Below are positions 34,192 to 45,181 of a stretch of 64,000 nucleotides of DNA, piece by piece; the first letter of the stretch is position 1, and every line of letters begins with the position of its first letter. Origin of the DNA: Flammula alnicola (lineage: Eukaryota > Basidiomycota > Agaricomycetes > Agaricales > Strophariaceae); the NCBI GenBank assembly GCA_015499995.1, contig JADNRV010000106.1, positions 1 to 64,000 of the forward strand, written 5' to 3'. Both the position numbers and the translations under genes were made by a program. The notes under the pieces were generated by a model. That model had not been told where the DNA came from and did not search any database. It saw only the letters and a program-made list of their open reading frames with translations.

Positions 34192-35114
34192 TCTTCATAG
34201 ATAACGGGTATGTAAGTGTCTTTCTGCCCGTGCAACGTCATTTTAATGCTTAACATCTTCGTTTCCTTAAGGAATGTCCCATTTCTGAATTCTATTCAGG
34301 CGGGTGAATATACACCTATTCATCAACATAAGTTTAATTCCAACTTTTAAATTAGGGATGACTCGGGACGCAAATGCATGAAGCGCATTTCCGAATTCTG
34401 GGAGGAACGAAATGTTAAAAACCGTTCAATAACGGACATTGATTGGTCACCAAAAGTGAGTCAAATATGTTTTGGTATCTTACATTTTACCCTAACTTTA
34501 TTCCAGTACCCAGAATTGAGTGTTGCGTCGTACAACAAGAATCCAGTGGCCTTGAATGAGCCAGACGGTATTGTCGCATGTGGAATTTGCATATGCTTGA
34601 ACGCCCCGAGTTCATCTTTCACTCACAGGTTAGCGCCTCTTCCTTCATGCCCTGATTTCCATGCTAATCTTACGGTTTAGTCTAACATATTTTCCGTTAC
34701 GTTTTCGCCCTTTGATGCAAACATGATCTTCGGAGGAACATACTCCGGCCATATTTTGCTCTGGGATACAAGATCAAACCATCTGCTTGTTCTGAAGACA
34801 CCATTATCTGCTGCTGGACGTACGTATCCCATATACGCAATACAGATGGTGGGAACGCACAATGCTTACAATTTGATAATGAGTAGCACAGATGATACCG
34901 TTTGCAGTTGATTGGTGGACATGCTTGCCCTGCTTCAGGTGCGTAGTTTGAGTGACCACAATGCACGTTAAATATTCATAGTAGTGAGATGTGCAGGAAA
35001 CGGACAAGCTTGTTCATGCTGGACTAACAAGATGGGCGAAGGAGGAATTGACGCTGGCCCACAGCCGTTATCCTCCTGTCATTGTTTTAGCTACATCATT
35101 GAACATTAGTGTCG
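34192..35114 (+). pseudogene. Dynein intermediate chain fragment (central WD region)
   Basis: Short exons give FIDNGY, then ECPISEFYSGG, then DDSGRKCMKRISEFWEERNV and NRSITDIDWSPK, YPELSVASYNKNPVALNEPD, WNLHMLERPEFIFHSQ, VTFSPFDANMIFGGTYSGHI and SAAGRTYPIYAIQMVG. This matches the first WD-repeat part of cytoplasmic dynein intermediate chain, which links cargo to the dynein motor. Intron positions are retained, so the piece came from genomic DNA and not from a transcript. It is broken by a one-base loss before WNLHML, a TGA at 34909-34911 where Trp is expected (CS-W-L), and loss of similarity after ETDKLVHAG. Neither the N-terminus nor the distal WD repeats are present. Confidence 0.85.
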
Positions 35115-35529
35115 GTAAGCACTCAAATCCGTTTCCCCCCCCACACACAATATTTAAACCTAAAAACCCCCATTAGGATTGCCAAGTCCCTGCAGACTCG
35201 GAAGCAAGGCTGCCGGCCACTGAAATGCTGCATCAATTGAGTCTGGGCTCGGGGATTTAGGCCAATTTGCTGACACCCACAAGGATTCAGAGGAACCATA
35301 CAGCTCGAGCTAGAATCTGCAGAATATGGACACCCAGACCGACACCATGTACGTCGATGTCTTGAGCACATTACGCGATTATATCATGGCTGTGACTGGC
35401 TTTATTCACCACGGGCGCCGCCAATCTAACACTCTTCAAACTACCATACCTACTACCGCAAGTCGATATTGTTTCTTGTGTTCTCATCATTCTGCGCGCG
35501 TTGTATGGATTCTCATCAGGATTCCACCA

Positions 35530-36352
35530 CCGGAAAATCAAATGACGTCGAGGAAACATTCGATTTTGAAGAGATTCTTCATAACATTGTGAATAGGTAT
35601 GGGTTCATTTTTATCGAGGAATAGTTTAACTCTGACACAGTCTTCTTATCACAGCCGCGATGAAGCTGGAATTGAGGCCCGAGAATTCGTGTCATGTTCC
35701 AAGGCCTACGTGTTGTAGGGCTTGGAGCGACAGCCTCCCACCAGGAAACCATCGGATCCGCAATCAACCCTCTCAACCTCGTTGGTTATGTCAAGAAAGT
35801 TCGCCATCCACCTATCCGCGACCTCATAACGGGCTCCGAAGGCGTCGTCTGCCCAGGTGAAATGCTGCATAAGCGAATCTCCCCTATACACTGACAAAAC
35901 CTGAATCTTTCCATATGTGCAGTCGTTCTGGGATGGCCTCCGGATGCAGCACACTTTTAAAATCTCTAACTGACAGAAGAGAAGACTACTACGCCATGCA
36001 CGGAGAGGTGCACTACGATGCCCTCACGCTAGCCGACATCACCAAATACTTCCGCGGCGACGTACAATATGTCCCTGAGGATGATATCCACTTCCCCACT
36101 CTCACAGTCGCACAGACCGTCCGGTTCGCAGCGCACATGCGGGCACCGCGCAACCGCATCGGGGGCGAGTCGAGAGAAGAGTACAAGGAGCGTGTCACGG
36201 AGGTGTTGTTGAGCCTTTTTGGGCTGCAGCACGCGAAGAACACACTGGTGGGGGATGCCGTGGTGCACGGTGTGTCTGGAGGTGAGAAGAAGAGGGTGTC
36301 GATTTGTGAAGCGATGGCATGTAGGGCACGAATCACGGCACGGGATAAGTGA
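35530..36352 (+). pseudogene. PDR-type ABC transporter fragment (first nucleotide-binding domain)
   Basis: Pieces read DFEEILHNIVN, then after an intron RDEAGIEAREF, MFQGLRVVGLGATASHQETI, SAINPLNLVGYVKKVRHPP, IRDLITGSEGVVCPGE, SGCSTLLKSLTDRREDYYAM, ADITKYFRGDVQYVPEDDIH and the ABC signature VHGVSGGEKKRVSICEAMA. PDR transporters export drugs and lipids across the plasma membrane. At least two frame changes are needed: one between the N-terminal piece and MFQGLR, and one across the Walker A region, which reads LGWPPD/SGCSTLL instead of GRPGSGCSTLL. The fragment ends after ACRARITARDK, before Walker B, with no membrane segments. Confidence 0.85.
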
Positions 36353-37704
36353 GGAGAGAGTGAGTAGAGCTTGTTCTTGAGCAGGATATCGTCTCCCACA
36401 TATCCTTTACCCGTCATCCATCAATATTCAGACCCGACATTCACTCTCAATTCTCGCTGACGTTGCGTGTCTGAGGCACCATACCGCCTTGTAAGCGGTC
36501 TACTCCATCCCATGCTGTTTGATTGTCCATGGAACGCTGCCTCTGCAACTGTTGGTGCACAACGGGTGAACGCACATCCGACATCAGTGCTGCTTGCTGT
36601 CCTCCGGGCTATGTGTACACACTTCGGGTCCGCCGTGGTTTCGAGGTAGTCAGGTAGTCGAGGCAATTGTCCATATAGTTGAATGCTGAGTGGGAATAGG
36701 CATGTGCAGACTTATAAGTACCCCGTTTCGTATGCAGCAACAGACGAGAACTCACAGCTGGGTTTTTTCGCAGCCCTCATCGCCCGTCAACTCACAGCCT
36801 TCGAGAAAGTGGAGAGCATGTTGCCGCCGTGCCTGAAGAAGACCACCTCCAGCAACAACTTCTCGGTGGCTAGTCATACGCCGCTCTTGGTAGCTGTGAC
36901 AGGGAGAACCCAATGATTTGCATTCGTACTCCACGAATGGAATGTGGGATGTGTGGTCGTGGAGGGAGGTTGGCACTGAAGAAGGAAGCAGTAAGGGAGT
37001 ACTTCAGTTTTCAAAATCGTGGACTGAAGATTGCGATGTTCACGTGAAACTAACACATTACGAACAACATTCAAGGCGTATACGGAGGTGGGGGGCTCTC
37101 AAACCGTACTGAAATGGCAAGTCTGTTCGATTCGTCGATTCGTAGAGCGGATGGAAGACTCACAATGACGCGCAGGCTGACCTCGTCCTCCCTGTCCCCC
37201 ACCTCGTCCTCCCTGTCCCCCATCTTGTCCTTCTTGTCCCCCTTGCATCCCATCAGACCCATTGTTCATTTTGTGGTCTCCACAGAGTACGTTATATGCA
37301 AGTAGTATCGCTGGTAGTTTCGTTTAACAACTCTCAAACACATCAGTTGACTCAGGAACTTACCGATGGCCAAAAGGAGGAGAATTGTAATATAATCTGT
37401 GATCATGGGAGTCGAGGTACCCATCCGATTGTTCATTGATTAAGTTTTAAGTCTACCTACAGTCAAATGAATGTCAGCTTCGCTTTTTATGACATAAAAC
37501 TGGAGAAAAAAAGAGAAAACAACGAAATGTACGGTCGGGGCAGTTCTGGTGTGATTGAAAAGCGACGAGAATCAATCGAATTACATTGATGCACCTTTGG
37601 TCACATGTGACACTAATCTAATCTAATCTATTGCGTACATTGTCAATACCAATGTCAATACCACCCCAACCGGGTCCTCGTATTGCCGTGCGAAGCATCG
37701 GCCC
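36353..37704. other. Non-coding stretch between two gene fragments
   Basis: No gene recognised. It contains the 21-bp tandem repeat at 37180-37242 and a short TAATC repeat near 37614-37629. Base composition is unremarkable. Confidence 0.5.
37180..37242 (+). repeat. Three 21-bp tandem repeats
   Basis: Two identical units ACCTCGTCCTCCCTGTCCCC(C) and a third diverged unit follow head to tail. Probably a minisatellite. Confidence 0.9.
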
Positions 37705-38592
37705 TCATCCCTCCAAGTTGGTGACATGTGTTCCCATCAGCGAGACATTACACGCCTCTAGGAAGGATTCACCCCTTGCATCAAGGCTGCCTTCAACTTC
37801 CTCAGATTCTCCAGTAAGGACTGCGCGGTCGAAGCGGACGTCCCCAGATGTCTCGATGAGGCGCATGTCTGCGGGCACCTTGTTCCAGACCGAAAGGAGC
37901 ATGATATCATCAACAACAAGGTCCTTGGCCCCAATCTTGACCGACTCTCCATCGCAGATGATGATGCACTCGGAGGGCAGGAGGTTAAGAATGGAGTTCA
38001 TGATGCGGCTTGTGGACCAATCCTGGAAACCGGAGAAACCAGCCTGCAACAGGATGACAAAGATAATAACGATGGCAAGCGCAAGATTGGTGATATTGGG
38101 CGGACTGCTGAGGGTTTTCCAGCAGAGGAAGAACACGATGACACCGATCCAAAGGATTGAGCAGAATCCTCCAAAGAGATAACCAAGGAATTTCCAGATA
38201 TATTTGGGTTGCTTCTGGAGGAGCTCATTGGGTCCATCACGCTGGAGGTGATGAGCTGCAATCGTCTTCTCGAGACCGCGCTCTGGGTCGATGCCGAACA
38301 TCTGGCAAAGCTTTTCGATCGAGATGATGTGGTAGGTGAGCGACTCGTAAAAGTTGACCATGGCATCTTTTGTCTTGCGGGGCTGGTGGAGAGATTCGGT
38401 GACCTGGATGGAGAGGGTACGGAAGCTGATAGGGATGGAGCAGTCTGCGCTGGAGGGCACTGAGGCATCGTGGAAAGATAAGCCAGGGTTGACTTGGTGA
38501 AGACTCGCCTGTGGGTTTGCTTCAGAGGAGGGCCACCTTATCACTGGCTTCTCACCAATTTCAAGTGAAGAGTCATCGAAATTGGCAACCAT
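37705..38592 (-). pseudogene. N-terminal fragment of a P-type ATPase (Na/K-ATPase-like)
   Basis: From the Met at 38592 (MVANFDDSSLEIGEKPV) the frame gives the cation-ATPase N-terminal domain (LTYHIISIEKLCQMFGID, RDGPNELLQKQPKYIWKFLG), two membrane helices (FGGFCSILWIGVIVFFLCW; NLALAIVIIFVILLQAGFSG) and the actuator domain with the TGES motif (RAVLTGESEEVEGSL). It ends after ACNVSLMGTHVTN with a short unrelated tail and stop. The phosphorylation DKTG motif, nucleotide-binding domain and eight more helices are missing, so it cannot pump. The intact 296-codon stretch has no stop, which suggests recent truncation. The type IIC assignment is tentative. Confidence 0.85.
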
Positions 38593-39174
38593 GTTGAACT
38601 GCTCAGTGTGTGCAATGAGATGAGAATGAGACAAAGTGGCCAGCAACTCGCGGGTTGCAGAACAGCCTTGTACGAGCAGAGCAAAGCTTGAGCGAGGGTG
38701 ACAACTATGGGGTAGGACGTGAGTTCAAGTTTCAAATTTCAGTGTCAGGCAATTGTCAACTTACTCGACACTTGGGTGTGCGGGTTGGGAGAGTGAAATG
38801 AAAGTTGGGCCGTTAAAAACAGAAAATGAACTCATTGGAGTAAAACAAAATGACAATGCGATGCCAGACCCCTGGCAAAATCCTCTCTGCCATAGCTGAA
38901 ATCCCTCGTTGAACCATCGAAAGTTGGCCATAGCGTCGCAAAAACCGAGAAATATGACGACAAGGCAAATCACATCCAAAAATAAATCATTGTCATCACG
39001 TGCACGCGAAACCCACAGTTAATTACATATGTAAAGCGAGCAATAGAATCTGAACTTGCACCAAGTTGCACATGTTGGTTAGCTGGTTAGCCGCGACAAG
39101 CGATGATTATGATCTGAGCCCTGTTGTTCGGGTTCCATGGAAGGGTCAGCTGGTCTTGGCGGTCATCCATTTTG

Positions 39175-39335
39175 GTTGTACTGTACCATTTCATTCAATT
39201 CGGCAGTCACGCATCACGCTGATTTTTTTTGACCCCGGATTTAATTTTTTCTCGATTTTTCCGATTTTTTGGAATTTCTGAAAAGTGCAAAAAAGTCATG
39301 TGACTGCCGAATTGATCAAAATGGTACAGTATAAC
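39175..39335. mobile_element. MITE of ~161 bp with ~38-bp inverted termini
   Basis: Left end GTTGTACTGTACCATTTCAT and right end (read inward) GTTATACTGTACCATTTTGA continue as CAATTCGGCAGTCAC on both sides. The interior is T-rich on one strand. There is no coding capacity. A similar half copy lies at 57976-58005. Confidence 0.8.
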
Positions 39336-40077
39336 ATGAACACCTCAATTCTACAACACTCCGTCAAGTTCTGGTTCTTCCTCCCTCTGCTGTTGTTATC
39401 CCCAAATTGACATTCAACCTCTCCTTCAACTTCTTGAAAGCAGATGCCCTCAGTCACTGTCAGCATCAACGTCTCCCCCACTAGAGCTTGTGAAAGCCTT
39501 GATTGACGAAGTCTGGCTTTTAAGCGACACCCGAGCGATTTGGAGCCTGCTCTCTCGTCTCATCGACCTTCATCTTCCACTCCAAAAGCACCTCTTCCAA
39601 ACCTCCATCTGGGAGAACGGGGTAGTCTTATGATATAGGTCCGAAAGTCACAGATGCAACGCCGATTTAGTATGGTGGTGGTGGGAAGTTGATGACTATA
39701 CACGAAGGAAGAGAGTGAAATATGGAGCGCAAAAAGGTATTGAAATAGGTATCCCGTGTTTTGTCGTGGTAAGATCAGAGTAAGTAGATGGGAGAGATAT
39801 GTCTCAGTGTATGGTGGCCTAATCGGCGAAGGAAATATAAACCCGACTGGTCTCGAACATTTCACCTCCCACTGCCCCGCCTCAAACTTAAGGACACATT
39901 GAATTGGCTGAAAGGCTATTTTGATGGCCTTTCCATTTCCAGTTAGATGTATTGCATCCAGATTCACTATTTCACGTTGAATCCCAGCATGTCAATAGCA
40001 TGTAAAGCAGACCCATCCAAAGCCTTGTTACTTAGTTTGTACCTCTGTAAAACCTCTGGATGTGCTTTAGGGAATGT

Positions 40078-41861
40078 CAAGTAATGGAAAGAAATTCAAG
40101 AGTAATTGCCTACCCAACAAAGTATTTGATGGAAAAGAAATCAAATTCCCTCTTTATTACTCAAGTATTACCTCAGTTTCCCAAAATTACTGACAATTAC
40201 CCATGACTACTTTGGTTCCAGGAAATGGACGGAAATGAACTTGAATTACCATTTCCCGCTTTTCCTGATGTTGTTGTGGGAAGAAAGGAAGACCGATGAA
40301 TGCCCTCAGACATTTAACGAGTTTCTGAAGGAAACACTGGTTCAGGTTAGAACATGAGCCTGACAACGACAGCTAACATACAATACTTACTGAGGAACAC
40401 AATGTGTCGTGCAGAATCAGCATAATAAGCCTGAGTAGAATAGAGAGCAGTTAGGCGCAGGAGATGGGTTAGGGCTTTGAGCGCTCACATACCTGTCGTG
40501 CTATGCCTGAAGTTGTGCAGAGTTTCCGACGAGTAAAGAATAGATGTGGGTGTATGTAGCACTTACTGGCACACAAAGGGGTTGTAATGTCGTAGACTCC
40601 AGAGGAATATATAGAAGAGTGCAACGAACCAACATTGTGGGGGAAAGGAAGGAAGAATGAACCAGATTCCACATTTGGATCACGGCTTGTTGAATGTTGC
40701 GCCAACTTTGGTCGTCGGAGTTTGGATGGACTTGGAAACGAAATCCAAGTTCTTTCAACCCATCAATCACGACTGCACAGTGCACGTGCTTGGTACGCCG
40801 GCCACTCCTCGTTAACCGAATCTGACATCTAGCAATAGAAAGGAAGGCTATTTGGCCACTGCCCGCCTCGAGAAACTTGCTTGGAAGGGATTAGCTGAGG
40901 AGGTCCATGTCGCACACTAACAGCTAAGTGGCATCTCCGTGTCATTGCTGCCATTTCATCTCACTTCCCTTCCTCACAGGTACGGGCATTAAGGGATATT
41001 TGGAGGGCTTTTGCCTCCTCGTTGGAACACATATTGTAGAGTTGACGCTGATAGCAACCCAGTTCACAGCACCCTCTCGCTTTCCCTCGCTTGTGCATCC
41101 ACTCTCCTCGACTTCATCTTGGCCATCAGTGGTGGCAGAAGGCCAGGGCAATGGCTGTGCCATGCGGCAGGCACCCACGTTGTTGCACTGCCCAAGGCTG
41201 AAGGGCGAGAGAGGGATTTGAAACCTAATCACAGCCGCCCTCCCACTTCCGACACATGGCCCGATCTGAATAGATGCCTACATATGTACTCAATGTGTCT
41301 AATGTCCTAGCATACTACATAACAATAGAATCATTTCTTCTTGTCCATATGCTTTGTGTACTAACATGTTTAAATATAATACACTCAAATTAATGGGGAC
41401 TGCTCAAACTTTCCTAACTTTTAAAATGAATTTCCTGGACTTGATAATATAGGTTCAAGAAACGGCGACAAATAGTCTCGATAAGAAGGGGGCTGTCGTA
41501 ATCCTGATTATTTACTGACAATTAGTGAGCCTCCTAGGTTGGTGTGGGTTATTTCAGGTAATTCTCAAAACAAGCATCAATTACTCCCAATACTCTGAAT
41601 AGCCCCGATTTTCTCTTTCCCCAGGTAATTCTCAGTAATTTTTTAGGATTAGGAAACTGGGGTTTTCCTGATGTGGCTGCACAGAGAGAGCAGTCTACAA
41701 GATCCTCACACTCTACCGCAAGTATGGCCAAGTCACCAACCCCCATGCACACTGCTCTGGCCACCCTCACATCCTTGACATGACAATGCTAAATTATATA
41801 TCATCCCTCTTGGATGCAAATCCTACACTATATCTCGAGGAAATTCAAGAGAAATTACTTG
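40078..41861. mobile_element. Candidate non-autonomous element with GTAATT subterminal repeats
   Basis: Both ends carry CAAGTAAT in inverted orientation. Dense copies of GTAATT/AATTAC occur in the first 190 bp and last 360 bp (for example GGTAATTCTC, CAATTACTCC), and AAATTCAAGAG occurs near both ends. The ~1.2-kb middle has no gene. No target duplication was found, so the limits are tentative. Confidence 0.4.
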
Positions 41862-42377
41862 GAAGTTCACGATATGGAATGCCGCGATTTTCGGGGGAGC
41901 CAGAGCCATAGAATATGTGTATAATCTGTAGAGAAGAGCAGATATGACAAGTGTAAGGGGAGGACATGGGGAGGAAGTGAGAGTTGATGACAAGCGGTTT
42001 CTGACGTTCGAATCAACGGGTGACCCATTTGTGACACAGTCATCAAAGTTGCTGTATTGGGTAGGTGGCAACGGTGTACAAACAACTTTCCACAAATTGT
42101 GAACTGAACAATATTATGCAACACCCTGTATTTCGTTCTTGTGCACACATACTACATAGTCTGTTTTTCTAGTTTCACGGTTTTCCATCGAGCATTCGAG
42201 CAAAATTATTATTTACAGATCATTATATACATTCCATCCGCCTCCACGTTACTTTTGGTATTGTGAACGTTACCATTGCTTTTAAAATGTTCAACATTAG
42301 TTCATTATTCTGTAAGCATTGAGTCCAAGTCCAATATCTGAGGTGTAATCCAAAGTTCCAACCATGCAGCGATACTA

Positions 42378-44591
42378 TCAGTTCGCTTCCTGTGTCTTGC
42401 GCGCCTGGCGCTTCGCGCGGAGCTCCTCGGTGAGGACAGTGTCGGGGTCGCGGCCCTTGACCTCCGGCAGGAGTAAAGTGAAGACTGCGCGAAGAACCAA
42501 GATCAGCATCCACTCGAAGATAGAGTATCAAGGGGGAGACGTACAAGCACCGAAGATGCAGCATCCAACGAAGATCCAGAGGATGGCGGGGGTGCCGATG
42601 CGCTTGGACAGCATGTTGAAGGCGAGCGCGGAGATGATGGCGCCACACTTGCCCGCAGTGGTGGAGATGCCATGCGCGGTGGCACGGAAGCGCGTGGGGA
42701 AGACCTCGGCGGGGTAACACTAAAAGTGAACGTTAGACATGGGCGACGAAAGGGAAGGGAAAGTGACGCACATATGTCGTGGTGTTAGCGCCGAAGTTGA
42801 AGAAAAATTGGAGGAAGGCAAAGCACACGATGAAGGAGACCTTGCTGAGCTTGTAGAACCTGTCCGCAAGGATGCCCACTGAAGGCGATCAGAATACGAA
42901 GGGATGGAGCACGAGATAGGACATACGGAAGAGAGCAGCCAGCAGGAATCCCTGCACCTGGATCCACTTGCGTCCGAGGAGCTCGATGGTGAGGACCGAG
43001 GCAAAGTATCCTGCGGAAATGAGTCAAACAAGAACGCGGAGAGGAAAGCAAGACATACCGGGCACAAATCCGAGCACGGTGATGATCATGCCACCTGTTG
43101 AGACCTTGAACAGTCTGTTCCAAGGAGTCCCGGTCTTTCCATCATAGCCGATTTGTTGGAGCACGATGTTCTGGTTGAGATTGATACCGTAGAAACTGAA
43201 ACATATGAGCACGCGTAGTCAATGACATAAAGTGAACTTACGCAATATCGAGCAAGAACCAGCACATGCGAGTGCCGATGAGCAGCTTCGCATGACGCCA
43301 TTCAGAGAAATACTTGAGGAACTCTGTACACGATGTAAGTATATCGAGAACAGACGAGGAAGAAATGCACACACCCTTGAAGTGTGCCGGCTTCTTGACG
43401 ACCATCTCCACTGGTGCCGTCTCCTCGTCGATCTTCTGGTTGGAGGATTTGTCGTCGAGAGATGCGTCCTCAGGTTTCTCGTTCTGCATGCGGAGCTCCT
43501 CGGCACACTGGGCCTGCTTGAGCCTGTCGATGTCGTCCGCGGCCTCATTGGCATGGACTTGATGCTTCATCTTCTGCGCCTTGAGGTAGCGCGTCGACTC
43601 GGGAAGCGTGAGGTGCTGGTAAAGAGTACCGAAGGCGGGAATGAGGGAGATGCCGACGACGATACGCCAAACTAGGAAGGTCAAAAATAAGCAGGGAAAC
43701 AAAGCGAAAGAGGACAATTGTGTACCTCCATTGACCTTGGATGTGTGCCCGCCATTTTCCATGGTGCCCTTATAGCATGCAAGGACGATGATGGTGGCGA
43801 GAGAACCGACGAAGGATCCCCAACCTTGGTTGGAGAAGATGTACGCCAACATGGTGCCGCACTTGCGGATGTTGGCGCGGTCAGAGGTGATAGAGGCGGA
43901 CATGGGATAATCTCCACCCACGCCGATGCCGAGCAGGATATGGAAAACCCCCAGATAGATGAGGCAGGAGTCGGGTTTGAGGGTGCCGGTAGGGGTGGTG
44001 AGGGTGAGGATGGTCGCGAGAATGATGAGCATGAGTTCTTTGCCATCTAAAAAAGTTAGAGACGAAGCAGAAGAGAAAGGCGGAGCCTCAACTCACAGAC
44101 AGCCTTGCGTCCTAGCGAATCAGTGGCGTAACCTAAGAACGAACATATGAGGTTATGTAATAGGAGAAAAGAAAAAAACGAGCTCACCAAAAGCGAATTG
44201 GCCGATGACCGAGCCAATGTTGGCTCCCGCTTTGACGAAACCCTCGAGATTGGTGGGCAGATGCCCACCTTCATAGAGACGGTATTGAAGCATGGTGGTG
44301 ACAGGCTAATAGACGCCCAAAGGTCAGGATTGACGCAACATGATGGTTCAGAAGAACGTTGATGATGAACAGATCATACACTAGCAAACAGTGAGCACGT
44401 GGTCGCCGATACAATGAAGTGGGTTCATATTTACCATCCAGAAAAAATCCAACACCAGCGATCCCGAGCAGCTTGACCTCGCTGAATGTCAGTACGAACG
44501 CAGGGGGGCCATCCTCACGCTCGAATTCTTCCAGCTCTGCACGGTGCTGAGCAGACTGGGTCAGCGTGATTGGGTGAGCCGTTTCCGCCAT
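42378..44591 (-). CDS. Pho84-type inorganic phosphate:H+ symporter
   Basis: Twelve exons sum to exactly 548 codons (547 residues): 44591-44435, 44380-44358, 44305-44188, 44132-44097, 44046-43726, 43671-43375, 43323-43242, 43195-43059, 43010-42927, 42878-42772, 42719-42545, 42484-42378. The protein is a major-facilitator phosphate:H+ symporter. Signatures are GVGFFLDVYDLFIIN (TM1), GYATDSLGRKAVYGKELML, LLGIGVGGDYPMSASITSD (the PHS signature), RIVVGISLIPAFG and AEVFPTRFRATAHGIS. A charged central loop (about residues 265-340) separates two six-helix halves. It would import phosphate at the plasma membrane. All introns are 46-74 nt with GT-AG ends and there are no defects; length is typical of the family. 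Confidence 0.95.
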
Positions 44592-45041
44592 GGGGAGTCT
44601 GCAAAGAGGTCAGAACTGCAGTTTTAAAGGGAAAAGGGGATATACTGACAACGAGGAGGGGGGTTGAGATGAGATGAGATTTATGATCGTGTGCCGTTAA
44701 ATGTGAGGTCAATTTTCAATTATCGGAAGGGACCTTGCCTCCGTGATGATGGGCGATCTCACCCGGCAGTTCAGCGCTGTCTTCTCCTGGGTGGTGCTTT
44801 GCACACGGGTCTGGACTGGACGCGTTATCATTATGTCGAGTTTGGGGCATTTGGTCTTGTACATAAGAGCATCCGGTTTGGAGTCTGCAGTATTGAGTAC
44901 ATCTAGACTGAGCACACAACTGCAACTGCGCACTAAGGCGCCTTATATTATATTAACGAAAATACGACGATACCCGTTTGCTGAGCTTTCTACAGAGGTC
45001 TACCAAGAAACGTCGCAGCATTCAACCTCAAACCCGTAGCC
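44592..45041. other. Phosphate-transporter promoter and auxilin 3' flank
   Basis: The 450 bp separate two genes on the same strand: the transporter start and the auxilin-like stop. No ORF of note and no clear regulatory motif were identified. Confidence 0.5.
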
Positions 45042-45181
45042 TCACTTCTGCCCTGCTTGGAAAGCAATCCATGCCTCATTCAGCGTACCGAAGACACCAT
45101 TAGCGAGCATGCATTGCTCCACGGTCGAATTTGATGCATTGAGCTGTTCAACAAAATTGGATCAGTAATGGTGATGCCCAC

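Larger units (their letters stand above)
38593..42377. other. 3.8-kb gene-free region with transposon-like sequence
   Basis: No coding region could be supported. Recognisable content is the MITE at 39175-39335 and a candidate element at 40078-41861. The remainder holds only short ORFs without resemblance to known families. Confidence 0.5.

Noticed and set aside
37614..37629. TAATC pentamer run as a possible telomere-like tract
   Set aside because: Only about three units and not the fungal TTAGGG type; a simple microsatellite.
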